Source: Rhynchosporium graminicola (taxonomy: Eukaryota; Ascomycota; Leotiomycetes; Helotiales; Ploettnerulaceae). Taken from it: a DNA stretch of 64,000 nucleotides. Shown piece by piece: positions 12,990 through 27,672 of this stretch; within the stretch, counting starts at the first letter, position 1, and each line of letters starts with the position of its first letter. The position numbers and the translations under genes were made by a program. The DNA lies in NCBI GenBank assembly GCA_900074885.1, contig FJUW01000007.1, positions 1,106,704-1,170,703 on the forward strand, in the 5' to 3' direction. The notes beneath the pieces were generated by a model. The model made no database searches. It was not told the DNA's origin and worked only from the letters and a program-made list of their open reading frames with translations.

Positions 12990-14560
12990 GGAAGGTTATA
13001 GTTTATACTAGAATTAGTTTTTATTATAACTATTTTCGTCGATATTCGCGTAATAAGCGCTAGTCGCTTTTTAGGAGTAGTAAATTCTTTATTAGGTTTT
13101 GACTAGTTATATTACTATAATAGTACTATATTAGTCGTAGCTTCTAAATCGGGCGGTAAGTAGTATTTACTTTATCTGTTTATAGCGGGAGTCGAGTTTA
13201 AGTAAGGCGTAAGGTATATAAAGGAAGAGGTTTATTAATATTAGAGCCTTTCCTTTTTAACTGCGATAATTACTCTAATTTATAAGTTTACTCTCCTTAG
13301 ACTATAATATAGTTCCTAGAGTAAGTATCGTTACTAACTACTATAGTAGTCTGCTATAATCTTATATATTAATCGACTTAATTAACTTTTCTCTTATTAT
13401 AAGTAAGTTCCTCGCCTTAGTATTAGGGATAGTCTTCAGGTGAGATATAAAGGTTCTACGGATCTATAACGCTAACTCCTATAGTGCCCTTACTAGTTCC
13501 TGCTAGTACTCTTTTAGTAGCGTATTATATATATTACCTACGATATATTCGCGCTTTCCTTAAGATAAAGTATAATAATACTCTTATTCTAGAACTTCTA
13601 TATTTATTTAACAAGCTTAACTCTAAGCTTTATAAGTATTATTTAGCGTTAAAGAGTAGTTATAAATATATAAGTTATTTGAACTTAAACGTAGTTATAT
13701 ATACTAACGCGTTATAGTTATCCGACTACGTTAATACGGAGTATACTATTTTATCTAGTTTACTTCTTAGTAGCGAAGCTAAGAACGCGGAGCTGAATCG
13801 GGGTAGTATCGTAGCTACCTATAAGGCTATTAATTAGATCTATCGTCTTGCGAAATCTGCTACTCCTATTACTATATTAGAGATTACTATTATATAATTA
13901 GCAGAGACTTAAGCTTTAAGGCGTTCTATAGAGAAAGTCTTTAAGGAGTTAGAGTTTATTAAAGTAATAAGTTACGATCTTAAACCCTTAGATACTAGTA
14001 TAATACTAACGCGATATAGGATTTAGATCTTTTAATAATAGATTCAGCGAAATCTAAGTTAATAGTATAAATAGCGTTAAATTAGATAAAGGAGTTAAAT
14101 AGTATTATACGGGAATTTGCGAAGAAAGCTATATTTAAAGCTACGATATCTAATACTAAGGGAAAGAGGAATTTGCCTTCTAGTTTAGAGATAGCGTTAG
14201 ATCTAGATACTCCCGGACTTTCTCTAAAGAAGAAACCTCGTAGGATTAGCTATTATACTTAGTTTACTACTAGGGCTATATTAGTAGATTTAAATAAGGA
14301 GTTAGATATAATAGTTCCGGTTCTAGAAGTTCTAGATTTACTAGAAGCTCCGGAGAACTTAAGAGAGAAAGCTAGTAAAGTAGAGGTAGTAAAGGAAGTA
14401 GAGTTTTAGATATAGCGTTATTACGAAGTATAATCAGGGGATTATCCTTAGTAATAAATTCTTAATACTAGTAATTATAATAGTTTATTATCCTCTAAGT
14501 AATTATAATTATCTATTCTATCTTCCTAGGCCTTAATCTACTAATCTAGTTTATGCGGAA
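12990..14560 (+). pseudogene. Antisense frame in 3' part of G2-A
   Basis: Between the end of integrase and the 3' polypurine tract, G2-A carries about 1.6 kb that makes best protein sense on the strand opposite to gag-pol. The longest open piece is 13484-13717 (77 codons, hydrophobic start then LYLFNKLNSKLYKYYLALKS). The same frame continues to about 14400 with scattered stops and Lys/Glu-rich segments. The same region exists in mirror image in G2-B at about 25870-27360. I do not recognise the product. It could be an accessory antisense ORF of the element, a captured fragment or chance, and I can claim no function for it. Confidence 0.4.
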
Positions 14561-17500
14561 GTCTAGGTTTACTTAAGTTAGTAGCTTAGAAGTCTCTAAG
14601 CTTATATAAAGTACTTATTAAGTCGGAAGTATTATACTAAATTAAGTCCGGGTCGTAGCTTAGCTAGCTAACTTAATACTTCAGATTACCTCTTAGGAGC
14701 TATATAGTAAGTATATCTTATAACTCCTACTTTTCTTAAGTAGCGATAACCTCCGGGGGTAGGTTTTATAACTCCTAGCTTAGTAATAGGTCGTCCGGGT
14801 CCTTAAAGAGTAATTCGGGAGCGAATATATTATATATAGAAGATCCCGGGGGTAAATCTAGCTTATAGGAGTATCCGATCTTAGCTAGGACTTAGTATAA
14901 TCCTACTTAGAGGCTAGATAGTTTCTTACTTAGCTAGTAATTATTAAGGTTCCTTATAGAGAGAAATACCTTATCTCTAACTTCCTAGTTAATACTACGC
15001 TGTTTCAGGTCAGTTATAGCGCTTATCTTCTATTATATAGCTAGTATATTAGCTTTTATAACCTTAATAGCAGATTTAGTACGTTTAGCTAAGGATTTAG
15101 TATTAGTATAGTTAAGCTTCTCTTATAGTATTGATATAGTAAGTTACTTCTAATCCTAGCTATTCCGTAGCAGAATACTATATTTAAGAGTATATAGCGC
15201 TATACTAATAGAATCATAAAGTAAGGTTACTTAAGCGTAGTCTATTATTAGTAGTAGTTCGCCCTAGTTACTTTAGTAGTAATTAACGAAAGGTCTAAGG
15301 CGTTAATCGATATACTAATTCATAATCTCTATTTATCTATTAGTTTACTAGTAGAAAGTAATAGAGTACTTAACCTTAACTCTAATTATATAATAAAACT
15401 CTTACTAGAAGAATAAGATAAACTAAGCTCCTTAGTTAGATATAATTAACTTAGAGGTATATATGAAATAATATATCTATTAGATAAATAATATCGCTAT
15501 CCCGCGGGTATCGATATTATAGTAGTATAATATCGATATAGAGTCTTTCCCTAGGCGGTTAATAAATACTAATATCTTATTAAACCTTTAGTTATCAGGC
15601 GAGAAGTCCTTAAAATCTATAGCTAAGTACTATGTAAGGTAGCTAAGTACTAGTAATAAGTAGAGGAATCCTTACTATTTCGTCTGTTTCGGATAAGAGT
15701 ATTAGTAGAAGTAGTAATTACGAATATACTATTTCATATCTAATACTAGTCCTTTCTAGTAGTAATAAGTAGAAATTATTTCGGCGGTCTTATAAGCGTT
15801 TAGATAAGTAGAGGAAACTTAATCGTAGACTTCGCTAATTAAATAAGTATATAGCAGGGTATAGCGTTATACGTATAGACGATTATTATAAAGTAGTAAA
15901 CTATTATTAATAGTATAGCTATCTTCTAATATATTCTATTTATTAGAGAATAACTCTTAATTAAATTAATATAGCTTCTCGATCAAATTAAAGGAGTTAC
16001 GTGCGAGTTCCGATAGTATATTAGTCCTTAGCGATATTAGGTATATATAACTAATTTAATCGATATAATATTTAGCTAGTTCCGCGTTAATCCTAGGATC
16101 TAGATAATCTAGAGGTAATAAAACCTAAGATCTACTATCCTATTTTTATTATTCTTATATCCTTAGATCTTATTCTCTATAGCTAAGGATATTAGCTTTA
16201 GCGTTATCTTTAATAAGCGTATATATAATTTGAAAGTTGAATTCGGAAAGGAATTCTATCTATCTAGCTTATTTACTAGTTAGGACCTTAGTAATTATAA
16301 AGTATTCTAAGGATCGATAGTCCGTATATATGCCGGTATAGTATTATAGAGATATAAGTTCTAGTCTTTATTTCCAGAAAGACTTAATAATAATATATAA
16401 TTCCTTATTATAGATCTCCTAGTTTAGTTCGTATCTATTAAGAATATAAGAGTAAAATCTAATTAGATACTATTAGTTATCTTCATATAATTAGAAGATA
16501 ACTCTAGCTATTATACTATTAAAGGTATTAGTTTCTAGTTTAGTTTGCAATTTAGAGTCGAAATAATATAATTTCTATACTAATAGTAGCTATTAATATA
16601 AATCGTCGAAGGACTTCTTATAATTATTAGTAAAATTCTATAGTACTATAAGCTTAATAAGTATTAAGAGAGGTTTAGCGATAAGGCCGAAATTCCGAAT
16701 AAATTAATAGTAGAAACTATAGAATCCTAGGAAAGATTTTATAGCTATTACTGTTTCGGGGTACTTCTAGTCTACTAATAGTATTACTTTCTCAGGATCT
16801 GGCTCGATTCTATTAATAATAATAATATATCCGAGGTATTTAGTCCGAGTAATATAGAACTTATTTTTCTTAATATTTACTTAGAGTCTAGTATCTATTA
16901 AGTATTATAATACTAATTTAATATATTCCTTACATTCCTAGAGCGTTTCCGAGTATATAAGGATATTATCTAAGTAAGCTATATAGAAATCGTCTAAGTA
17001 ATCTAGTAATATATTATTTATATATTATTAGTATATACTAAGTCTATTATAGAGCCTAAAAAGTAGTACTTTATATTTATAGGATCCGAAGCGGGTTCGG
17101 AAGGTAATATACTCCTTTGATTCGGGGTCTATATAGATATAGTTAAATACTACTCAGATATCTAGTTTAGTAAAAATTACTACTTTAGATATATAAGTTA
17201 AGAGCTTATTAATCCTAAGTATTAAGTAGGAATCCTTTCGAGTGATCATATTAAGCTTATAATAGTCGATATAGAAACGTAATCCTCTATCGGCCTTCTT
17301 AACGAATAGTATAAGTAATATAAAGGGACTTTAGCTAGATTTAATAAATCCCTTATCTAAGTTCTCTATAAAGTACTCTTTAGTTACTTATAATTTATCT
17401 ATAGATTACTAATATAAGAGCGAATATACGTTAGGTAATAGTTCTTCTAAGATAATTTTATAATTATATAAGTAATAAAGCAGAAGAATATTAGAATCCC

Positions 17501-20195
17501 GCTTAGAAAAGGCTTCCTTAAGAGTATAGTACTATTCTAGTAGCTTTTTAGCTATAAGTCGTTTAGTATTAAGATCCTTAGGAGAGTCGCTATTTAGATA
17601 GTCTTATAAGAGGCGGTCTATCTTATAGATACTAGTAAAGAATAATTCAGAGCTCTTATATTTTATATTAAAGTAAAAAGCTATAGTACTAATTTAGTAA
17701 ATCGGAACTAGTTTCTAGACCCTCGGAGGTTAAGAGAAGTACTTATAGTAGGGTTTTAGCGTAAGTACTTTTCTTAATAAATTCGGAGCAGAATAAGGTT
17801 CGGATTCCTTAGTAATAAGCGGAAATAAGTTAAATAGTAAGAATAATATATTAATATACTATATCGCTACTATTTAATATAATTAGCGTTAGTCTAGCTA
17901 GTTTATAACTAAGTCCCGCGCGTTAATATCGATTTAGTAAGATCGATAGATATTAGGTTTATAAAGCGATAGAGTTATAACTATCTCCTTATCGTATTAG
18001 AAGGTAGCTAGATATCGTTCCGGCTATAGTAGCTTATAATAGAGCGTATCTAGCTTAACTTAGAATTATTATATCTATTTAATACTAATAATTATATTTT
18101 ATTATCCTAAATCGAGAAGAATAAAAGGGTAGTTATAAATACGCTTACTATTAATAGAAAGGTATAAACATATGAAATAAGTAATATAAGTTCTGATAGA
18201 TTATTAGAACTTACGTATTAGAATAGAATAAGGCAGTAGCTCGATTTAATACTAAGAGCCCCTGATAATCGTCTAATAAGAATATAATTAATAAATAGAT
18301 AACTATTCGCTCTAGTATCGATTAAGCTATTTATAGAGACTCTTAGCCTATTTATACTAACTATAGTTAGGTATATAAATTACTTACTTTCTATTAGGGA
18401 GTTAAGGTTAAGATTAGAGAGATTATACTTATATAGACCTAGGAAGGAATTTTTACTTAGGCCTTATTGTTTTCCTTTAGTATTAGTCCAGGTTCAGAGG
18501 GTATATTTTCTACTGCTTCTTTAGTTACTCTCTCCTCTTCTGGAAATTCGTCGATTAATTAAACCTTAGGCGGGTTAGAGTAGTCTAGCTTAATATAACT
18601 GAGCTATCTATAGCTATAATACCTAATAGGTTCTCCGGTCGAGGTAGTAAGGCGTTTTAGCGCGGAGGGAGTACTAGCTTATACTAAGATAGAGGTATAT
18701 ACGTATAGTACAAGAGTAGTTTATCAAGAGGCTAAGCTTAGGGACTAGTAAGGAGTAGAACTAGTAGTAGTAATAGTAGGCTTATAGTACTATACCGGGG
18801 CAGTAGCTTTCTCGGGATAGGTACGTTCTGAGTTATAGCGATACTTAGTATTAAAAGAAAGTAAGGATCTAACTATAGAAGCGTAATCCTTATTCTATAT
18901 TAGTTTAATAATAAGAGTTAAAGTATATAAGGATAATATAAGGATAATATAATCTTATCCTATATATAGAAGAACTACTTCTTCTTTTTAACTTTACCTT
19001 AGATAGTAGCGCTTTAAAATCGACTACGAAACTTAGCGAAGGTCTCGCGGGTATAGCTAAGTTATTATATCTCTAAGTAATAGAAAGCGTTATAGTAATT
19101 ATCTTCCTCTAAATTAATAAGAAAGTTCTTCTCTAATAAGGAGATTATTTTATCGCTAGTCTTAAACTTATTAGCTAAGTACTAAGGCGTAAGATACTCT
19201 TTAGCTAATTTAGTAACTAGTCCCTATATAAGAACGCGCTAGAAGAAGTCTATAAAGTAATAGTTAGCGTTTATAACTAGCTAGTCTTATATTAATACTC
19301 TCTATTAGAGGAAGATAAGGTCTGATCTATTATCTAGGGGCAGGATCTTCTTAGTAAGATAGGACTTCCTAAGGTATAATTCTACTAATTCGACGCTAGG
19401 AGAGAGAGATAATTTATTAGGAATAGTATCTTCTTTCTTAGTACTACGTATCAGAATAGAGTTTATTAGCTTTTTAAACTCTAGAATACGCGGAGATTAT
19501 AGTATTAGTTCTAGTAGAAGAGTCGAAGATAAGCGAGAGACCCTTATAAGGAACTTATCTTATATAAAGATTAGTTTATCTATAGTATCTTCTAAAGAGT
19601 TATTCTTTTCTTCTTAGTCTACTAATTATTATAAGAGGGAATAGATCAGGTTCGAGTTACTTATAATAGTAGGAGTACTTAGCGATTATACTCTTAGGAA
19701 ATTTCGCTTTTATTTTCCTTTTTCTCTTAGTTAGTACTTCTTTAATAAGGTATTAATATTCTCTAGTATAAGAGACGTTTAAAGTAAGGAAGAGTATAAT
19801 AAATTAAGTTCGAAGGTAAAGTAGGAAGGATCGCGTTAAAGTCCCTTAAAACTAGAGAAGTCTCTAGTTAGTTAGTTAGGAGCTATTATAGTAGCTTAAA
19901 AAGGGTATATTAGGGCTATTTTAGTAGTAATATATAGAGGTTAAAGTTCCGAGGTATTTATTATACTTTCTTCAAAATCTGTTTATAATTCCTTTATACT
20001 AAGAGAGTTATTAAAGAAGCGTTAGCGAAAACCTCCTTTATTATACTATTTATAATAAGCTAAATTAAACCCTAATTTATAGCTATCTAAGAGATCTCTA
20101 GTATTTTAGCTATATACGAGTAGTTATCGAATAACTAACTTAGTAGTAAGATATTATATTAAGCTATCTCCGGCTATCTTAATCTTTTTATTTAA

Positions 20196-20279
20196 TATAA
20201 TAATATAAGACTCGAGGCAGTATATAAGTAAGAATAAACAAGTAGGGAGGCTAAGAGCGGTCTTATATAGTCTACTACG
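20196..20279 (-). repeat. G2-A right (5') LTR, first piece
   Basis: 84 bp starting TATAATAATATAAGACTCG. It ends at the TSD CTACG (20275-20279) of G2-B. The missing 184 bp of this LTR are at 27673-27856. Confidence 0.88.
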
Positions 20280-20547
20280 TGTGACGACAGCTCACCTGAA
20301 TATCATATAAGAAGAAGGATAGATAACAGGGCCCAAGTTCACAGGTATCCCGGCAGAACTAGTATCCGACCCGGTATAATATCGGACTAGTACCGGAATA
20401 TATATATAAGGTGCCTTATACTCTATCTCTCTTCTTCTTCTTTCATTATCTTTTTATTTCCTTCGTAGTAGAATATATAAGATCGCTCTTAGCCTCCCTA
20501 CTTATTTATTCTTACTTATATACTACCTTAAGTCTTATGTTATTATA
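20280..20547 (+). repeat. G2-B left LTR, 268 bp
   Basis: Begins TGTGACGACAGCTCACC and ends TCTTATGTTATTATA. A TATATATATAAGG box near 20400 could be the element's own TATA element. Confidence 0.88.
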
Positions 20548-23500
20548 TTAAATAAAAAGATTAAGATAGCTAGAGATAGCTTATTATAATATCTTATTAC
20601 TAAGTTAGTTATTCGATAACTACTTATATATAGCTAAGATACTAGAGATCTCTTAGATAACTATAAATTAGGGTTTAATTTAGCTTATTATAAATAGTAT
20701 AATAGAGAAGGTTTTCGCTAACGCTCCTTTAATAACTCCCTTAGTATAAAGGAATTATAGATAGATTTTAAAAAAAGTATAATAAATACCTTAGAACTTT
20801 AACTTCTTTATATTACTACTAAAATAGCCCTAATATACTCCTTTTTAAGCTACTATTATAGCTCTTAACTAATAAACTAGAGACTCTTCTAGTTCTAGAG
20901 GAACCTGATACGATCCTCTCTACTCTACCTCTAAACTTAACTTATTATACTTTTCCTTACTTTAAATATCTTCTACCCTAGAGAACGTTAATACTTTATT
21001 AAAGAAGTACTAACTAAAAGAGAAAAGAAAATAAAAGCGAAATTCATTAGAAGTATAATCGCTAAGTACTCTTACTACTATAAGTAACTTAAACCTGATT
21101 TATTCTCTCTTATAATAATTAGCGGACTAAGAGGAAAAGAATAACTCTCTAGAAGATACTATAAATAGACTAATCTCCGCATAAGATAAGTTCCTTATAA
21201 GAGTCTCTTACTTATCTTCGATTCTCCTACTAGAACTAATATTATAATTTCCGCGTATAGTAGAGTTTAATAACTTAATAAACTCTATTCTGATATATAG
21301 TACTAAGAGAGAGGATACTATTCCTAATAAACTATCTCTCTCTCCTAGCGCTAAATCGGTAGAGTTACGCCTTAGGAAGTCTTATCTTACTAAGAAGATC
21401 CTACCCCTAGATAATAGATCGGACTTTACTTTCCTCTAATAGAGAGTATTAATATAAGACTAGCTAACTATAAATACTAACTACTACTTTATAGACTTCT
21501 CCTAGCGCGTTCTTATATAGGAGCTAGTTACTAGATTAGCTAAAGAGTATCTTACGCTTTAGTATTTTACTAACGAGTTTAAAACTAGTAATAAAATAAT
21601 ATTCTTATTAGAAGAGAACTTTCTTACTAGTTTAGAAGAAGATAATTATTATAACGCTTTCTATTACCTAGAAATATAATAACTTAGCTATATACGCGAG
21701 ACTTTCGCTGAGTTTCGTAGTCGATTTTAAAGCGCTATTATCTAAAGTAAAGTTAAAAAGAAGGAGTAGTTCTTCTATATATAAGATAAGATTATATTAT
21801 CCTTACGCGCTTTAACTCTTATTATTAAATTAATATAGAATAAGGACTACGCTTCTATAGTTAGATCCTTACTTTCTTTTAATACTGAGTATCGCTATAA
21901 CTTAGAATATACCTATCTCGAGAAAGCTACTACTTAGGTATAGTACCGTAAGCTTACTATTACTACTACGACTATTACTAGTTCTACCTCTTACTAGTCC
22001 TTAAGCTTAGCTCCTCGATAAACTACTCCCGCACTATACGTATATACCTCTACCCCGGTATAGTCTAGTACTCCCTCTACGCTAAAACGCTTTACTACCT
22101 CGACCGGAGAACCCCTTAAGTATTATAGTTATAGATAGCTCGGTTATATTAAGCTAGATTACCCTAACTCGCTTAAGGTTTAATTAATCGACGAATTTCT
22201 AGAAGAGGATTAAGTAATTAAGAAAGTAGTAGAAGATATACCCTCCGAATCTGGACTAATACTAAAGGGAAACGATAAGGCTTAAGTAAAAACTCTTTCC
22301 TAGGTCTATATAAGTATAATCTCTCTAATCTGGACCTTAACTCCTTAATAAGAGGTAAGTAATTTATATACCCGATTATAGTTAATATAAACGGGCTAAG
22401 AGTCTCTATAAGTAGCTTAATCGATACCGGAGCGAATAGTTATCTATTTATTAATCGTACTCTTACTAGACGATTATCAGGAGCCCTTAGTATTAAAATC
22501 GAGCTACTGCTTTATTCTATTCTAATATATAAGTTCTAATAGTCTATTAGAACTTATATTACTTATTTCATATATTTATACTTTTCTATTAATAGCAGGC
22601 GTATTTATAACTACCCTTTTATTCTTCTCGATTTAGGATAATAAGATATAATTATTAGTATTAAATAGATATAACGATTTCAGGTTAAGCTAGATACGCT
22701 CTACTATAAGCTACTATAGTCGGAACGCTATCTAGCTACTCTCTAATACGATAAGGAGATAATTATAATTCTATTACTTTATAAACTTAGTATTAATTAA
22801 TCTTACTAAATTAATATTAACGCGCGGGATTTAGCTATAAACTAGCTAGACTAACGCTAATTATACTAAACGGTAATAATACAGTATATTAACGTATTAT
22901 CCTTACCTTTTAACTTATTTCCGCTTATTACTAAAGAATCTGAACTTTTTTCCGCTCTAACTTTATTAAGAAAGGTACTTACGCCGAAACTTTATTATAA
23001 GTGTTCCTCTTAACCTCTAAAGATCTAGAAACTAGTTCCGATTTACTAAATTAGTACTATAGCTTTTCACTTTAATATAAAATATAAAGGTTCCGAATTA
23101 TTCTTTATTAGTATCTACGAGATAAACTACCTCTTATAAGACTATCTAAATAGCGACTCTCCTAAGGATCCCGATACCGAACGACTTATAGCCGAAAAGC
23201 TACTAGAATAGTACTATACTATTAAAGAAGCTTTTTCTAAGCGGGATTCTAATATTCTTCCGCTATATCGCTTATATAATTATAAAATTATTCTAAAAGA
23301 ACTATTACTTAACGTATATTCGCCTTTATATTAGTAATCTATAGATAAACTATAAGTAACTAAGGAGTACCTCTTAGAAAACCTAGATAAGGGATTTATC
23401 GAATCTAGCTAAAGTCCTTTTATATTACTTATACTATTTATTAAGAAAGCTAACAGAGGATTATACTTCTATATTAATTATTATAAGCTTAATACGATCA

Positions 23501-26500
23501 CTCGAAAGGATTCCTACTTAATACCTAGGATCGATAAGCTCTTAACTTATATATCTAAAGTAGTAATCTTTATTAAACTAGATATCCGAGTAGTATTTAA
23601 CTATATCTATATAAACCCCGAATCCGAGGAATATACTACTTTCTAAACTTACTTCGGATCTTATAAATATAAAGTATTACCTTTCGGGCTCTATAACGGA
23701 CCTAGTATATACTAGTAATATATAAATAATATAATACTAGACTACTTAGATAATTTCTATATAGCTTACTTAGATAATATTCTTATATACTTAGAAACGC
23801 TCTAAGAATATAAAGAATATATTAAATTAGTATTATAATACTTAATAGATACCGGACTTTAAGTAGATATTAAGAAAAGCGAATTCTATATTACTTAGAC
23901 TAAATACCTTAGATATATTATTACTATTAACAGAATCGAGCTAGATCTTAAGAAGGTAGTACTATTAGTAGACTAGAAGTACCCCGAAATAGTAATAGCT
24001 ATAAAATCCTTCCTAGGATTCTATAGGTTTTACTATTAATTTATTCGGAATTTCGGCCTTATTACTAAACTTCTCTTAGTGCTTACTCAGCTTATAGTAC
24101 TATAGAATTTTACTAACGATTATAAGAAGTCCTTTANCTTAGTAAAGATAACGCTAAAGCTAATATCCTTAGCTATAGAGAATAAGATCTAAGGATATAG
24201 GAATAATAGAAATAGGATAATAGATCTCGGGTTTTATTACCTCTAGACTACCTAGACCTTAGGATTAACGCGGAACTAGCTAAGTATTATATCGATTAAA
24301 TTAGTTATATATACCTAATATCGCTAAGGACTAATATACTACCGGAACTTATATATAACTCTTTTAATTTAATTAAGAAATTATACTAATTTAACTAAGA
24401 ATCGTTCTCTAAGGAACGAAATATATTAAGAGATAGCTATACTATTAATAATAGTTTACTACTTTATAACGGTCGTCTATACGTATAACACTATACCCCG
24501 CTATATACTTATTTAATTAGCGAAATCTATAATTAAGTTTCCTCTGCTTATCTAAATACTCGTAAGACTACTAAAATAATTTCTACTTATTACTACTAGA
24601 AAGGACTTATATTAGATATAAAATAGTATACTTATAATTACTGCCCCTATTAGTACTCTTATCCGAAGTAAACGAAATAATAAAGATTCCTCTACTTATT
24701 ACTAGTACTTAGCTACCTTATATAGTACCTAGCTATAGATTTTAAAGACTTCCCGCCTAATAACTAAAGATTTAATAAGATATTAGTATTTATTAACTAC
24801 CTAAGGAAGGACTTCGTATTAATACTATATTACTATAATATCGATACTCGCGGGATAGTAATATTATTTATTTAATAGATATATCGTTTTAGATATACTC
24901 TTAAGTTAATTATATCTGACTAAAGAGCTTAGTTAGTCTTATCTTTCTAGTAAGAGTTTTACTATATAATTAGAGTTAAGGTTAAGCTCTCTACCTCTTT
25001 CTACTAGTAAACTAATAGATAAACGGAGATTATGAATTAGTATATTAACTAACGCTTTAGACCTTTTATTAATTACTACTAGAGTAACTAGGGCGAACTA
25101 CTACTAATAATAGATTACGCTTAAGTAACTCTACCTTACGACTCTATCGGTATAGCGCTATATACCCTTAAATATAGTATACTACTACAGAATAGCTAAG
25201 ACTAGAAGTAACTTACTAGATCGATACTATAAGAGAAGCTTAATTATACTAATACTAAATCCCTAGCTAAACGTGCTAAATCCGCTATCGAGGTTATAAA
25301 AGCTAATATACTAGCTACTTAGTATAAGATAAGCGCTATAACTGACCCGAAACGGCATAATATCGACTAGGAAGTTAGAGATAAGGTATTTCTCTCTATA
25401 AGGAACCTTAAGAATTACTAGCTAAGTAAGAAGCTATCTAGTCTCTAGGTAGGACTATACTAAGTCCTAGCTAAGATCAGATACTCTTATAAGCTAGATT
25501 TACTCCCGGGATCTTTTATATACGATATATTCGCCTTTGAATTACTTTTTAAGGACTCGGACGACTTATTACTAAGCTAGGAGTTACTAAACCTACCCCC
25601 GGAGATTATTACTACTTAAGAAGAGTAGAAGTTATAAGATATACTCGCTATATAGCTCCTAAGAAGTAATCTAAAGTATTAAGTTAGCTAGCTAAGCTAT
25701 AACCTAGACTTAACTTAGTATAATATTTCCGACCTAATAAGTACTTCGTATAAGCTTAGAGACTTCTACGCTACTAACCTAAGTAAACCTAGACCTCTAC
25801 GTAAACTAGATCAGTAGATTAAGGCTTAAGAAGACGGAATAGATAACTATAGTTATTTAGAAGATAATAAGCTATTATAGTTACTAGTATTAGAATTTAT
25901 TATTAGGAATAATCTCCTAATTATACTTCGTAATAACACTATATCTAAAACTCTACTTCTTTAACTACTTCTACTTTACTAGCTTTCTCTCTTAAGTTCT
26001 CCGGAGCTTCTAGTAAATCTAGAATATCTAGAACCGGAACTACTATATCTAACTCCTTACCTAAATCTACTAACGTAGCCCTAGTAGTAGACTAAGTATA
26101 ATAGCTAATCTTATAGGCTTTCTTCTTTAGAGAGGGTCCGGGAGTATCTAGATCTAACGCTATCTCTGAACTAGAAGGTAAATTCCTCTTTCCCTTAGTA
26201 TTAAATATCGTAGCCTTAAATATAGCTTTCTTTATAAATTCCTATATAATATTATTTAATTCTTTTATCTACTTTAATACTATTTCGGCTATTAACTTAG
26301 ATTTCGCTAAATCGACTATTAGAAGATCTAAATCTTATATCGCGTTAGTATCATACTTATATCTAAGGGTTTAAGATCGTAACTTACTACCTTAATAAAC
26401 TCTAACTCTTTAAATACTTTCTCTATAGAACGCCTTAAAGCTTAAGTCTCTACTAATTATATAGTAGTAATCTCTAACGTAGTAGTAGGAGTAGTAGATT

Positions 26501-27399
26501 TCGCAAGACGATAGATCCGATTAATAGCTTTATAAGTAGCTATAATACTACCCTGATTTAGCTCCGCGTCTTTAGCTTTACTACTAGGAAGTAAACCGGA
26601 TAAAATAATATACTCTATATTAATATAGTTAGGTAACTATAACGTATTAGTATATATAATTACGTTTATATTTAAGTAACTTATATACTTATAACAACTC
26701 TTTAACGCTAAATAATACTTATAAAGCTTAGAGTTAAGCTTATTAAATAAGTATAAGAGTTCTAAAATAGGAGTATTATTATACTTTATCTTAAGGAAAG
26801 CGCGAATATATCGCAGGTAATATATACGATACGCTACTGAAAGAGTACTAGTAGGAACTAGTAAAAGTACTATAGGAGTTAGTATTATAGATCTATGAAA
26901 CTCTTATACTATACTTAAAATTATCCCTAAAACTAAGATAGGAAACTTACTTATATTAAGAGAAGAGTTAATTAGGTCGATTAATATATAAGATTACAGT
27001 AGACTACTATAGTAGTTAGTAACGATACCTACTCTAGGAGTTATATCGTAGTCTAAGGAGAATAAACTTATAAGTTGAAGTAGTTATCGCAATTAAAAAG
27101 GAAAGGCTCTAATATTAATAAACCCCTTCTTTTATATACCTTACGCCTTACTTAAACTCGACTCCTACTATAAACAGATAAAGTAAATACTGCTTACCGC
27201 CTAATTTAGAAGCTATAACTAATATAATACTATTATAGCGATATAACTAGTCAGAACCTAATAAAGAATTTACTACTACTAAAGAGTAGCTAGCGCCTAT
27301 TACGCGAATATCGACGAAAATAGTTATAATAAAGACTAATTCTAGTATAAACTATAACCTTCCGAGCTTAAGGTTAAGCTCTTCTTAAGGAGGGGGTAA

Positions 27400-27667
27400 T
27401 ATGATAATAGCTCACTTGAATATCATATAAGAAGAAGGATAGATAACAGGGCCTAAGTTCATAGGTATCCCGGTAGAACTAGTATCCGACCCGGTATAGT
27501 ATCGGACTAGTACCGGCATATATATATAAGGTGCCTTGCACTCTATCTCTCTTCTTCTTCCTTCCTTATCTTTTTGTTTCCTTCGTAGTAGATTATATAA
27601 GATCGCTCTTAGCCTCCCTACTTATTTATTCTTACTTATATACCGCCTTGAGTCTTATGTCGTTACA
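27400..27667 (+). repeat. G2-B right LTR, 268 bp
   Basis: Begins TATGATAATAGCTCACTTG and ends CTTATGTCGTTACA. It follows directly on the polypurine tract and is followed by TSD CTACG. Confidence 0.88.
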
Positions 27668-27672
27668 CTACG

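Larger units (their letters stand above)
20280..27667 (+). mobile_element. G2-B, Ty3/gypsy element, innermost of the nest, TSD CTACG
   Basis: Complete 7.4-kb gypsy element with 268-bp LTRs (20280-20547 and 27400-27667) and an exact TSD CTACG (20275-20279 and 27668-27672). Internal order: gag (about 21500-22250), protease, RT (about 23395-23870, with LYFYINYYKLN, then VLPFGLYNGPS and YLDNILIY), RNase H (short), integrase (about 24560-25300), then the 3' region with the antisense frame and a polypurine tract GGAGGGGGTAA. Stops occur throughout, so it is dead. Together with G2-A it makes a head-to-head inverted repeat of more than 7 kb centred on 20280. One ambiguous base (n) is at 24137. The 60-codon frame at 27531-27713 is LTR sequence. 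Confidence 0.9.

Noticed and set aside
24137..24137. Ambiguous base n
   Set aside because: A single unresolved base inside a decayed gypsy pol; no biological meaning.
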